Made by a program: the position numbers and the translations under genes. This document shows positions 16,131 through 24,206 of a DNA stretch of 64,000 nt, one piece after another; positions within the stretch are counted from its first letter, which is position 1, and each line of letters starts with the position of its first letter. The stretch is from Pseudidiomarina gelatinasegens (GTDB lineage Bacteria; Pseudomonadota; Gammaproteobacteria; Enterobacterales; Alteromonadaceae), in the NCBI RefSeq assembly GCF_004025325.1, contig NZ_RSFE01000005.1, forward strand, positions 124,001 through 188,000. The letters are read 5' to 3'. The notes under the pieces were generated by a model. That model did no database searches. It was given only the letters and a program-made list of their open reading frames with translations, and was not told the origin of the DNA.

Positions 16131-18211
16131 GCTGACCCTCCGATTACACTGACTACTTTAATCGTTCGATCATCTGGAATTTCAGCTTGCGATAGTACCA
16201 CCAAATCGCGCAATTGGCGTCGCAAGAAATGAGCTAGTAACGGCCGTAAGTGATGTGGTACTACAACCACAGGCGCCAAGCCCATTGTTTCAGCGCGTTG
16301 CATCGCTTGCTGAGTTTGCTCTTGCAGTGTCATGGCAAGGCCGGGTTCCAACGAACTGTTTTGCTGCAAAGCTTGACTCAACATATTCTCGAGCGACACA
16401 TCAAGGCCAATAACTTGCAATTCACGTTCACCACCAAACCATTTCTGCGTAATATTACGCCCCAAAGCCATGCGCACCCGCGCAGTTAACTCGTGCGCGT
16501 CGGTTTGCTGCCCTTCAAACTCCGCTAAAGTGTCAAAAATTGTTCTTAAATCACGAATTAAAACATCTTCGTCCAACAAGTTTTGCAATACCCGTTGCAG
16601 GGTCGTCACGGTAACACATTTGGGCACCACGTCTTCAACCAAGGCTTTGTTTTCTTCTGAGAGCTTATCAACCAACTGTTGCACTTCTTGTCGCCCTAAC
16701 AAATCCGACGCAAAACGTTGTAATAAATGATTTAAGTGGGTGGCAACCACAGTACTGGCATCCACCACTGTGTACCCGTATATTTGCGCATGTTCACGTT
16801 GATCTTGTTGTATCCAGATGGCCGGCAAACCGAATGCCGGGTCGGTGGTAGCGATACCGTCAACATCACCACTCACCTGACCCGGATTAATCGCTAACCA
16901 GCGGTCAGGGTAGATTTCAGCGCGACCAACTTCACCACCTTTTAGAGTGATGGTGTAAGTGTTTGGCTGCAGTTCTAAATTGTCACGTATATGAACCACC
17001 GGCGGCAAAAAACCGACTTCTTGTGCGAATTTTTTTCGTACGCTTTTAATGCGACCAAGCAGTTCACCCTGTTGATTGTCATCAACCAATGAAATCAAGC
17101 GATGGCCCACTTCCATACCCAACGTATCCACCAACTGAACGTCGTTCCAACTCGCTTCGGGTGCGCTAAATGAAGGTGCTGGCACCGCAGTATTTGCCTG
17201 GGCATCAGCAACTTTTTGCTTGCTTTGTTGTTGCTGCAAGTACCAAGCGAAACCACCCAGCATGGCGGTGAACAATAAGAAAATGAAATTCGGCATGCCC
17301 GGCACCAACCCCAACATACCAATTACACCAGCAGCCAGCATTAACACTTTAGGGCTCACAAACAACTGCTTGATTAATTGCTGTCCCACGTCTTGTTCAG
17401 TGTTCACGCGCGACACGGTAACGCCAGCTGCAGTAGAAATGATCAACGCAGGAATTTGTGCCACCAACCCATCACCAATGGTTAGAAGCACGTATGTTTC
17501 TGCAGCTGCACCAGCACTCATGTTGTGCTGCATAACGCCAATCAGTAGGCCACCAATGATATTCACTACCATGATAACCATGCCAGCGACTGCGTCACCA
17601 CGAACAAATTTACTTGCGCCATCCATGGAACCGTAAAACTCGGCCTCTTGCGCAACTTCCTGACGACGACGACGCGCTTCTTCTTCACCAACTAATCCAG
17701 CGTTAAGGTCAGCGTCGATTGCCATTTGTTTGCCAGGCATTGCATCCAAGGTAAAGCGCGCACCTACTTCGGCAATTCGGCCGGCACCTTTGGTAATTAC
17801 CATAAAGTTGATGATCACCAAAATTAGGAACACCACCAGGCCGACAGCAAAGTTTCCGCCTACCAAGAACTGTCCAAAGGCCTCAATGACTTTACCTGCT
17901 GCATCGCCCCCATTATGGCCTTCCATCAGCACTACGCGTGTTGAGGCCACGTTCAGCGAGAGGCGTAACAGCGTTGAAAAAAGCAGTACTGCAGGGAACG
18001 CAGCAAACTCTAGCGGCTTTTCCGTGAACATGCTCACCAACAACACCATCAATGACAGCGCGATATTGAAGGTAAACAAAAAATCCAAGGCAAACGGCGG
18101 GAGTGGCAATACCATCATCGCCAAAATAAGCAAGATAAGCACCGGCCCGACAAGCACTTGATACTCTGCTGAACGCAGGCTTGAGGCTAAACCATTTAAA
18201 CTTAAATTCAT
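16127..18211 (-). CDS. flhA: Flagellar type III export gate protein FlhA
   Basis: 694 aa, standard length. The N-terminal half has about eight membrane helices and the conserved FHIPEP-family region (TEKPLEFAAFPAVLLFSTLL, LRLSLNVASTR). The cytoplasmic loop includes GARFTLDAMPGKQMAIDADL, where FlhA carries its conserved charged residues. The C-terminal cytoplasmic domain (about 350-694) docks chaperone-substrate complexes and forms the nonameric ring. The gene overlaps flhB and flhF by 4 bp on each side (ATGA), so the block is co-translated. Confidence 0.97.
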   Translation of the reverse strand: MNLSLNGLASSLRSAEYQVLVGPVLILLILAMMVLPLPPFALDFLFTFNIALSLMVLLVSMFTEKPLEFAAFPAVLLFSTLLRLSLNVASTRVVLMEGHNGGDAAGKVIEAFGQFLVGGNFAVGLVVFLILVIINFMVITKGAGRIAEVGARFTLDAMPGKQMAIDADLNAGLVGEEEARRRRQEVAQEAEFYGSMDGASKFVRGDAVAGMVIMVVNIIGGLLIGVMQHNMSAGAAAETYVLLTIGDGLVAQIPALIISTAAGVTVSRVNTEQDVGQQLIKQLFVSPKVLMLAAGVIGMLGLVPGMPNFIFLLFTAMLGGFAWYLQQQQSKQKVADAQANTAVPAPSFSAPEASWNDVQLVDTLGMEVGHRLISLVDDNQQGELLGRIKSVRKKFAQEVGFLPPVVHIRDNLELQPNTYTITLKGGEVGRAEIYPDRWLAINPGQVSGDVDGIATTDPAFGLPAIWIQQDQREHAQIYGYTVVDASTVVATHLNHLLQRFASDLLGRQEVQQLVDKLSEENKALVEDVVPKCVTVTTLQRVLQNLLDEDVLIRDLRTIFDTLAEFEGQQTDAHELTARVRMALGRNITQKWFGGERELQVIGLDVSLENMLSQALQQNSSLEPGLAMTLQEQTQQAMQRAETMGLAPVVVVPHHLRPLLAHFLRRQLRDLVVLSQAEIPDDRTIKVVSVIGGSA

Positions 18212-19350
18212 GATGCCGGCACCTCAAAATCTGACGGAATAGCAATTGCTTTCGGCATCGGCGGAGTCACCGCAGCCCCTTGTTGAGCTCGTTTTAATTG
18301 GAAGGCCCAAGCCAAAACCTCTGCCACAGCCGTGTACAACGGCGCTGGAATTTCATGGCCTAAATCAACATGCGTATGCAGAGCACGTGCTAGCGGTGCA
18401 GCTTCAAGGCGGGGAACGTTATGCTCGTCGGCAAGTTTACGAATTCGCTGAGCCACTAAGTCTGCTCCTTTGGCAACAACGCGCGGCGCCCCCATACCAT
18501 CTTCATCATACTTTAGCGCAACCGCATAGTGCGTGGGGTTGGTCACAATCACGTCAGCCTTGGGCACTTCAGTCATCATCCGACGTCTCGCCATTGCTTG
18601 CTGTTGCTGCCGAATTTTTCCTTTAACGTGGGGGTCGCCGTCTGTTTCTTTGTTTTCACGCTTTACTTCATCTTTGGACATGCGCAGTTTCTTGGTGTGT
18701 GTGAACAACTGAAACGGCACGTCAAAGGCAACTACAACCAGTAACGTTAACACCATCAAGAAGCAAGCCATTGCCGCCAAACTCATTGCCTCAACCAAGG
18801 CTTGTTTAACTTCAAGACTCATAAGGCGCAAAAACGTTGCTTTTTGTTGCCATAAAAACAGAATCAACACGCCACCAACCAAAACCGTTTTTGCAATTGC
18901 TTTGCCCAGTTCAGCCAGTGCTTGCGAAGAGAACACACGCTTTAACCCTTTAATAGGGTTTAATTTTTCAAGTTTTGGTGCCATACCTTTGGCTGAAACA
19001 ATCCAACCACCAAGTAGCGCTGGTGCCACTAAGGCAAATACCACCATAGCGGCAAATAAGGGCAGTAACGAGAACAATGCGGACTGTCCGAGTTCAAGCA
19101 CGTTTTGAAGCATGGGCCCTGACTCAGCTATTTGCGAACGATCAAACAGAAATGCCTGCTCCATCACTAAACCAAGATTTTGGTACATGGAGCTGCCCAT
19201 CACCCAAAGCATAATGACGCCACCAAACAGGATCACAAACGTGGTCAGCTCGCGCGAACGCGCAACCTGACCTTCTTCCCGAGATTTGTCTAATCTTCGG
19301 GCCGTGGGTTCTTCTGTCTTTTCCTGATCGCTGGATTGCTCGTCTGCCAT
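18208..19350 (-). CDS. flhB: Flagellar export switch protein FlhB
   Basis: 380 aa. The charged start (DQEKTEEPTARRLDKSREEGQVARS) is the classic FlhB N-terminus, followed by four membrane helices and a cytoplasmic domain. The autocleavage motif NPTH is present (VIVTNPTHYAVAL, about residue 270); cleavage between N and P switches export from rod/hook to filament substrates. The C-terminal tail is longer than in some relatives. A hairpin after motB lies upstream, so flhB may begin its own transcript or be read through from flhDC-motAB. A second FlhB-tail protein is encoded at 22337. Confidence 0.96.
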   Translation of the reverse strand: MADEQSSDQEKTEEPTARRLDKSREEGQVARSRELTTFVILFGGVIMLWVMGSSMYQNLGLVMEQAFLFDRSQIAESGPMLQNVLELGQSALFSLLPLFAAMVVFALVAPALLGGWIVSAKGMAPKLEKLNPIKGLKRVFSSQALAELGKAIAKTVLVGGVLILFLWQQKATFLRLMSLEVKQALVEAMSLAAMACFLMVLTLLVVVAFDVPFQLFTHTKKLRMSKDEVKRENKETDGDPHVKGKIRQQQQAMARRRMMTEVPKADVIVTNPTHYAVALKYDEDGMGAPRVVAKGADLVAQRIRKLADEHNVPRLEAAPLARALHTHVDLGHEIPAPLYTAVAEVLAWAFQLKRAQQGAAVTPPMPKAIAIPSDFEVPAS

Positions 19351-19424
19351 TTGCGCTTGTATTTAAGTGACACGTTGGGACCATGCCGACAAGTATGCCG
19401 CAAGGCAAATGGCTTTGAAGGGAA

Positions 19425-19445
19425 GAAAAGGGGGGTTAGAACCCC
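19425..19445 (-). terminator. Probable terminator after motB
   Basis: GGGGTT at 19432-19437 pairs with AACCCC at 19440-19445, directly after the motB TAA. On the minus strand it is followed by CCTTTTCTT. The stem is short and the T tract is interrupted, so termination may be partial, allowing some read-through into flhB. Confidence 0.5.
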
Positions 19446-20375
19446 TTATTTCTGTTTTGTTTGATCGGTCGCTTGAGCTTCTTCTTCAAACTGCTGATTG
19501 ATAAGTTGTTGCTGCTCCAGTTCAAACTCTTCCTGGTCTTGTGGGAAGTAGCCCTGACGCTTGATGAATTCGGCAGATTCCGAGGTATGCACAACAATGG
19601 TTATCCGCCGGTTGCGGGGGTCTTCTGGCTCAGTGCCATCTAGCGGAATTCTGTCGGCGGCACCCATCACTAATAACAAACGGTCAGATTCATAGCCCCC
19701 AGCTAATAACGCCTTGCGTGATTCGTTCGCACGATCTGCAGAAAGCTCCCAGTTACTGTAACCACTCTCGCCGCCCGCATAAGGCAAACTATCCGTATGC
19801 CCACTGATGGTGATCTCGTTGGGTATTTCGTTTAACAACGGCGCTAGGGTGCGCAACAACCGCTCCATATAAGGAGCAATACGGTCACTCCCCACCTCAA
19901 ACATCGGCTTAGTTTCGGTATCCAGCATCATAATGCGCAACCCCTCTCGGGTCACATCAAAACGCATCTGTGCTTTGAGGGCTCGCAATACAGGATCGGC
20001 CTCGATAGCTGCTTCAACGCGACGACGAATTTCATTAAAGTGCCGACGCACATCAGCTGGGCGAGTTTCTCGGCGCATATCAATTCGTGCTTGCTCACCA
20101 TCCATATGTGTCGGGTCGGCGCCGCCCCCCTGAATAACACTCGCCGCATTACTGGATTTTTCACCGCCAGCCATTGCTACAAGTAATGGCGTGCGAAAAT
20201 ATTCGGAAATACTCTGCCGCTCTTTTTCACTCGACATCGCCAGTATCCACATCACCAAAAACAGCGCCATCAGTGCCGTCATAAAATCCGCCAAAGCAAT
20301 TTTCCAGCTTCCGCCATGATGCTTTTTAACGATCTTCTTGCGGCGAATTATGATTGGGCGCTGTTGGTCAGACAT
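19446..20375 (-). CDS. motB: Flagellar stator protein MotB
   Basis: 309 aa. A short basic cytoplasmic tail is followed by one membrane helix beginning ALADFMTALMALFLVMW; D30 corresponds to the proton-binding aspartate of MotB. A plug-like linker and a C-terminal OmpA/MotB peptidoglycan-binding domain follow (ISGHTDSLPY, NRRITIVVH). With MotA it forms the stator ring unit. The protein ends in a Gln/Glu-rich coiled stretch. The ATG follows the motA stop by 2 bp. Confidence 0.96.
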   Translation of the reverse strand: MSDQQRPIIIRRKKIVKKHHGGSWKIALADFMTALMALFLVMWILAMSSEKERQSISEYFRTPLLVAMAGGEKSSNAASVIQGGGADPTHMDGEQARIDMRRETRPADVRRHFNEIRRRVEAAIEADPVLRALKAQMRFDVTREGLRIMMLDTETKPMFEVGSDRIAPYMERLLRTLAPLLNEIPNEITISGHTDSLPYAGGESGYSNWELSADRANESRKALLAGGYESDRLLLVMGAADRIPLDGTEPEDPRNRRITIVVHTSESAEFIKRQGYFPQDQEEFELEQQQLINQQFEEEAQATDQTKQK

Positions 20376-20377
20376 AG

Positions 20378-21241
20378 TTACGACTCCGCTTTCGCGCCAC
20401 GGACATGCTCTTCAAGCTCGGTAAAGCTAGGCCGTTCTGAGGTATGCAGCGCTTTGCGGCCGAATTCAACAGCCAATTGCGGTGCATAACCATGCATACT
20501 CGCCAGCAACGTTACGCGGATTACCTGCAGTGCTTTTACCATTTCAACCACTTGCCGTTCGATACGACTGGCCAATGGATTGATAAAGCCATAACCGAGC
20601 AAAATACCAAGAAACGTACCTACCAATGCGTGGGCTATCATCGTGCCCATAACGTCCGGGGGTACATCAGCATTACTCAGTGCGCGAACCACACCTAAAA
20701 CGGCAGCTACGATACCAAATGCAGGCATTGCATCGCCGACTTTATGCAGTGCGTCCGCAGGGATTTCAGCTTCGGCTTCAAAGGTTTCGATTTCGTGAAG
20801 CATGAGCTCATCGAGTTCTTGCGGGTTCATGTTGCCACTAATCATTAACCGTAAGTAATCGGCAATGAAATTTAGCATCATGGGGTCTTCAAGTATTTCC
20901 GGGTGTTCTTGAAAAATTGCGCTCTCATCGGGGCTTTCGATATCACGTTCGACCGCTAGCATACCGTCGCGGCGCATTTTGTTGAGCAGCTTATAAATAA
21001 CCGCGAGGAGTTCGAGGTACGTTTCACTATTGTACTTGCTCGATGCTTTTAGACGTTTTGAGGACTGTACGGTTGCCTTGATAGCCTTGCCGTTATTCGC
21101 AGCAATAAATGCACCCAAGCCAGCGCCGCCAATAATCATAAACTCCAGCGGCTGGAATAAGGGGCCGAGAGCTCCACCTGCAAGCGCGAATCCGCCAAAC
21201 ACGGATACTAGAACAATTATAAAGCCAAGAGGGATTAACAC
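20378..21241 (-). CDS. motA: Flagellar stator protein MotA
   Basis: 287 aa, four membrane helices with the MotA/TolQ/ExbB core. I place the start at the GTG at 21239-21241: AAGGAAGCGGCA is a strong ribosome binding site, and the protein then begins VLIPLGF, matching the usual MotA start. A TTG-initiated frame from 21259 has no such site. Transcription probably starts from its own sigma-28 promoter (21279-21305), which overlaps the end of flhC, as well as from flhDC. The gene order flhD-flhC-motA-motB matches enteric bacteria and Burkholderia relatives. Confidence 0.95.
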   Translation of the reverse strand: MLIPLGFIIVLVSVFGGFALAGGALGPLFQPLEFMIIGGAGLGAFIAANNGKAIKATVQSSKRLKASSKYNSETYLELLAVIYKLLNKMRRDGMLAVERDIESPDESAIFQEHPEILEDPMMLNFIADYLRLMISGNMNPQELDELMLHEIETFEAEAEIPADALHKVGDAMPAFGIVAAVLGVVRALSNADVPPDVMGTMIAHALVGTFLGILLGYGFINPLASRIERQVVEMVKALQVIRVTLLASMHGYAPQLAVEFGRKALHTSERPSFTELEEHVRGAKAES

Positions 21242-21278
21242 TGCCGCTTCCTTATCCAATAAAACACATCTATATGGT

Positions 21279-21305
21279 TTATCGGCGCGGGTAGCCGCAA
21301 CTTAA
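21279..21305 (-). promoter_or_regulatory. Sigma-28 (FliA) promoter for motAB
   Basis: Minus strand reads TTAA (21302-21305), 15 bp, then GCCGATAA (21279-21286). The -10 is perfect and the -35 is 3 of 4. The -35 overlaps the TAA stop codon of flhC, so the end of flhC doubles as promoter. It lies 37 bp before the motA GTG. Confidence 0.8.
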
Positions 21306-21847
21306 ATTTCTTTTAGAGATTTTACCGAATTCTTTCGCAGCGGTTTACCTGCTCGGGACGGAGGTTGGCACACACCACACATATAGTTTGTATCTGGCGT
21401 ATGCGCATGATTTACGAAGTTTAGACCGCAGCATGTACATTTAGACAACTGAAACATATCGCTTTCAAAAAAACGCACTAAGGTCCATGCCCGCGTGAGC
21501 GCCAGCACTTCTTCTTCGCCACAGATTTGAATGTGTTCTTGATACAGTTTGTAAGCCTTGATAAAAGCTTGCATTCGCTCTAATCGTTGGCCTTCACGCA
21601 ATCGAATATAAATATTATAGAAAAACGATGAGTGCACATTCGGTTGCCAAGTCATGAACCAGTCTGTGGAAAACGGTAGCATGCCTTTTGGTGGTGATTT
21701 ACCCGCCACTTCTTTATACAACCTAACTAATCGGCCCCTATTTAAACTAACTTCAGACTCAAGTACTTGTAACCGAGCGCCCAACTCAATGAGCTCTATA
21801 GCCAGTTGCACCTGATTCAGTTCTTCAAGAAGCTTCGTGGTACTCAC
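21302..21847 (-). CDS. flhC: Flagellar master regulator subunit FlhC
   Basis: 181 aa. Strong match to enteric FlhC, including RGRLVRLYKEVAG, the block PPKGMLPFSTDWFMTW, LTRAWTLVRFFESD, and the zinc site KCTCCG...CGVCQPPSRA with four cysteines. FlhC pairs with FlhD in the FlhD4C2 complex that activates middle (class II) flagellar genes. The start is a GTG at 21845-21847 following AAGGATTAGCTCTG; the N-terminus then aligns with E. coli FlhC. It follows flhD by 27 bp. FlhDC in an Alteromonadales-like chromosome is unexpected, since polar systems there use FlrA and sigma-54. Confidence 0.96.
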   Translation of the reverse strand: MSTTKLLEELNQVQLAIELIELGARLQVLESEVSLNRGRLVRLYKEVAGKSPPKGMLPFSTDWFMTWQPNVHSSFFYNIYIRLREGQRLERMQAFIKAYKLYQEHIQICGEEEVLALTRAWTLVRFFESDMFQLSKCTCCGLNFVNHAHTPDTNYMCGVCQPPSRAGKPLRKNSVKSLKEI

Positions 21848-21874
21848 CAGAGCTAATCCTTGTGGTTAACCTAG

Positions 21875-22174
21875 TTAAGCAGATGCCATATGCATTGCTA
21901 AATGAGTGGCTTGCATGCCAGTATCACGTTTGTTGGTCAGAATAGCTTTTAACTGACTGACAGAGCCTAAATTAGGCTGCAAAAAACTGTGTGATTGTCG
22001 AGCTAACATGGTCAGTTCTCGAGCGGACATATCTGCGATGAAATCAGCAAGATCATCATCGATTTTCAAACGAAAAATTGCTGTATCGCGATCTTCTACG
22101 ATTAACTTCTGAACTAACATCAAGTAACTCAAGTTTAGTTCCTGTAATTCAGAAATTGTTTTGTTCTGACTCAT
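21875..22174 (-). CDS. flhD: Flagellar master regulator subunit FlhD
   Basis: 99 aa. The core LQELNLSYLMLVQKLIVEDRD with a nearby FRLKID stretch aligns with E. coli FlhD (INLSYLLLAQRLIVQD). Start is the ATG at 22172-22174, giving an N-terminus of enteric length; an in-frame GTG at 22195 has no ribosome binding site. The SD-like GGAG (22187-22190) is separated from the ATG by 12 bases that include a run of seven C, wider than usual. The gene opens the flhDC-motAB transcript. Its upstream region has repeats described separately. Confidence 0.93.
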   Translation of the reverse strand: MSQNKTISELQELNLSYLMLVQKLIVEDRDTAIFRLKIDDDLADFIADMSARELTMLARQSHSFLQPNLGSVSQLKAILTNKRDTGMQATHLAMHMASA

Positions 22175-22181
22175 GGGGGGG
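22175..22181 (-). repeat. C7 homopolymer between SD and start codon of flhD
   Basis: On the minus strand seven consecutive C residues sit immediately before the flhD ATG, inside the 12-base gap to the GGAG motif. Such tracts can slip in replication, which here would change ribosome spacing rather than reading frame. Confidence 0.6.
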
Positions 22182-22232
22182 TATTTCTCCAACACTACCG
22201 ATTGTTTTTCGTTCTTAACGCGATCTTTAGCA

Positions 22233-22276
22233 AATCTTTACAGTGTCGGTCAATGAAAAGTTTCAATCTTTACAGT
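22233..22276 (-). repeat. Pair of 12-bp direct repeats upstream of flhD
   Basis: AATCTTTACAGT occurs at 22233-22244 and again at 22265-22276 (plus strand), exactly 32 bp apart, close to three helical turns. The copies sit about 60-100 bp upstream of the flhD start, a likely place for regulator binding. The regulator is not known. Confidence 0.6.
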
Positions 22277-22285
22277 ATGGAATGT

Positions 22286-22303
22286 ATACATATTTGTATG
22301 TAT
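22286..22303. repeat. Inverted repeat upstream of flhDC
   Basis: ATACATA (22286-22292), TTTG, TATGTAT (22297-22303) form a perfect 7-bp inverted repeat in an AT-rich stretch between the flhD leader and the downstream end of the FlhB-tail gene. It could be an operator or a weak hairpin; no T tract follows. Confidence 0.45.
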
Positions 22304-22336
22304 TTTGTTGATTAGTCGTCCATTAATTACAAGCTA

Positions 22337-22606
22337 TCAAGGTGTTGCGTCCACCCCTTTTGCCCATATCAACAATTCAGCAACAATTAGCCAAAGCGTT
22401 TGTGGTACATAATCATCAAGGTCAATCTGCGATAAAAGCGCGACGAGTTCTGGCGAATCATGTACAAACACACCGTGAGCTTTTGCCGTTGCAATGATTT
22501 TATCCGCAACCAATCCGTCCCCCTTTGCAACCACTTTAGGTGCGGGTTCAAATTCTTGATAGCGTAATGCAATTGCTTTTTTATTTAACTGATCATGGTC
22601 ACTCAT
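22337..22606 (-). CDS. FlhB C-terminal-domain-like protein (EscU/YscU/HrcU family switch domain)
   Basis: 89 aa and soluble. It resembles only the cytoplasmic domain of FlhB after the cleavage site: KKAIALRYQEFEPAPKVVAKGDGLVADKII corresponds to the ALKYD...VVAKG segment of FlhB, and the end resembles the conserved VAE-LI-WA stretch. The membrane part and NPTH are absent. Small proteins of this type (FlhX/YlqH-like) often pair with a FliK-like gene, as here: it overlaps the upstream gene by 4 bp (ATGA). It may modulate the export specificity switch. Confidence 0.8.
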   Translation of the reverse strand: MSDHDQLNKKAIALRYQEFEPAPKVVAKGDGLVADKIIATAKAHGVFVHDSPELVALLSQIDLDDYVPQTLWLIVAELLIWAKGVDATP

Positions 22607-23424
22607 TGTGGCAACCTTCTTACTGGTATTTCGTCAATTTCAACACCAGCCCCAACACGCAACCGAGCAATCAACCGCGATGTTGCTTGTTGCAACGAAG
22701 GTACCAGCTGCTCAGCACACTGCAGTTGCATGGTTAAACGCTTTTGCTCAAATCGCATTTGTGCGCGTATTTCGCCTACATTCGGCAAACTTAACTTGAG
22801 CTCGCTGGTCCAGGCAGGAGGTTCTGGTGACTCGCCTTGTTGCTTACGCTGTTGATCGCGCCATCGCTGTACCAGCGGGTTTACATCAGGTTGCACCAAC
22901 CATTGCAAGTGAGCCTGTGGCCATAACTCGGTTTCCATACGCAGCATACCTGAATTCAAAACCTCAAGTTGTTGACTGAGAATCTTTTGAATTTGAGGTG
23001 CGCTTGCTTGAAATTGACCAAGATTCTGCGGTTGCTGCCGCACTTGAAGGAACGGGATTTTGTCAGCCGCCCATCGCGCCAATAGCGCTTCGTAAAATAC
23101 GCCTGAGTCCTTCACTAAAGTCTGTAATCGACCCATCAATGTCAATACGTCGAGCTTTTGTGCGGTTTGAAATAACGGGGTATCTGGCTTTATTAAACCG
23201 CCAGCGCCTTGATTAAGCTGCTGTTGCGGAATTTGTTGCTGAAATGATTGAATTAAGCTGATAAGTCGTGCAACTTGCTGACCGGCCTGACTAAACTCAG
23301 TGGTACTCGCTGCTGCTTGAATCGGCGCCACCGGCAGGGTGTGACGCGGCAATAACTCCACTGTCGAACGTTGCTTGGCAACCTGATGGACCAACGTGTC
23401 CAACAGTGGCGTGATACTGCTCAA
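22603..23424 (-). CDS. Second FliK-like flagellar hook-length control protein
   Basis: 273 aa, rich in Gln and Leu. The C-terminal part (about 185-265) has the Flg_hook pattern of FliK: a WTSELKLSLPNVGEIRAQMRF strand pair, then LTMQLQCAEQLVPSLQQATSRLIARL. The start is a TTG at 23422-23424 overlapping the TGA of fliT (TTGA), consistent with coupled translation. A fuller fliK lies at 35161, so this is a second, shorter copy. It is paired with the FlhB-tail gene, an arrangement also known from ylqG-ylqH in Bacillus. Role inferred, not proven. Confidence 0.72.
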   Translation of the reverse strand: MSSITPLLDTLVHQVAKQRSTVELLPRHTLPVAPIQAAASTTEFSQAGQQVARLISLIQSFQQQIPQQQLNQGAGGLIKPDTPLFQTAQKLDVLTLMGRLQTLVKDSGVFYEALLARWAADKIPFLQVRQQPQNLGQFQASAPQIQKILSQQLEVLNSGMLRMETELWPQAHLQWLVQPDVNPLVQRWRDQQRKQQGESPEPPAWTSELKLSLPNVGEIRAQMRFEQKRLTMQLQCAEQLVPSLQQATSRLIARLRVGAGVEIDEIPVRRLPQ

Positions 23425-23723
23425 TTGCGATAGCTGTGCTCAAGCTTCTGCTTTTTCTGCATGCTGAGCAACGTTTGCTCCAACATGGCACGCCGTGCGA
23501 CAAGTCTTTCGCGAACTTCTCGGTCTTGGTCCATGATGGTGCTCAAAAGTTGTAATTTATCCAACTGCTGATCTTCAGACAGCTGCACTTGGGCTTCGGC
23601 ATGACTCAACCGCTCTACCTCGCGAACATACTCAACTTCTGCTTCTATCAAGGTATCCCAATCTTCATTGCGCACACTAGCAAGCATTTTATTCGAATGC
23701 TCTAACAGCATGTGATACGACAT
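23421..23723 (-). CDS. fliT: Flagellar chaperone FliT
   Basis: 100 aa, all-helical, with the FliT-like opening SYHMLLEHSNKMLASVRNEDWDTL and charged helices to the end. FliT is the export chaperone of FliD and in Salmonella also restrains FlhDC. The ATG at 23721-23723 follows GGAGGTCATA, much better than the longer frame open from 23861. The gene order fliD-fliS-fliT matches enterics. Sequence similarity within the FliT family is low, so position supports the call. Confidence 0.8.
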   Translation of the reverse strand: MSYHMLLEHSNKMLASVRNEDWDTLIEAEVEYVREVERLSHAEAQVQLSEDQQLDKLQLLSTIMDQDREVRERLVARRAMLEQTLLSMQKKQKLEHSYRN

Positions 23724-23784
23724 TATGACCTCCGTCGGTGTCATCACGTAATCCGGTTGTACTTGCGGTTGCGCGGCCACAGCC

Positions 23785-24183
23785 TTACGCTCCCTCAACC
23801 TGTGGTTGAATTTCTCGCCATGCTGAGCCGATTTGCTCGAGCAATCCAGCGGCTTCATCAAGCTTGGCCACGTCGTTTTTTAGGTTGGCCTTGAGCAGTA
23901 AGCTGGCAACGTACTCGTATAGCGCTTCTAAGCGCTCGGCGAGCTCTCCGCCTTGTTGTTTATCAAGCGCAGACAACAGCCCTTGATTTACAATATCGAG
24001 TGCCTTCGCAATAGCCACCGACTTTTGCGCAAGATTGTTATTCTCAAGGTGCAGCTTGGCTGCCTTGATTTGCTTTTGCGCACCGTCAAATAACATGGCT
24101 ATCAGTTTGTGGGGGCTTGCTGCCAACACATGACTTTCCACATCAACACGGCCATAAGCCGCAGCACCTCTCATTCCATACAT
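23785..24183 (-). CDS. fliS: Flagellin export chaperone FliS
   Basis: 132 aa helical bundle. Features are the Y-rich start (MYGMRGAAAYGRVDVES), the family motif ASPHKLIAMLFDGAQKQI, and AKALDIVNQGLLSALD. FliS binds the C-terminus of flagellin in the cytoplasm and delivers it to the export gate. It follows fliD by 23 bp, and 61 bp separate it from fliT. Confidence 0.95.
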   Translation of the reverse strand: MYGMRGAAAYGRVDVESHVLAASPHKLIAMLFDGAQKQIKAAKLHLENNNLAQKSVAIAKALDIVNQGLLSALDKQQGGELAERLEALYEYVASLLLKANLKNDVAKLDEAAGLLEQIGSAWREIQPQVEGA

Positions 24184-24206
24184 AATAAAAACTCCTGGTC
24201 GATGCT

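Noticed and set aside
22175-22336. Sigma-70 promoter for flhDC based on TTGACC (minus strand, 22248-22253)
   Set aside because: No convincing -10 box at 16-18 bp; left unassigned.
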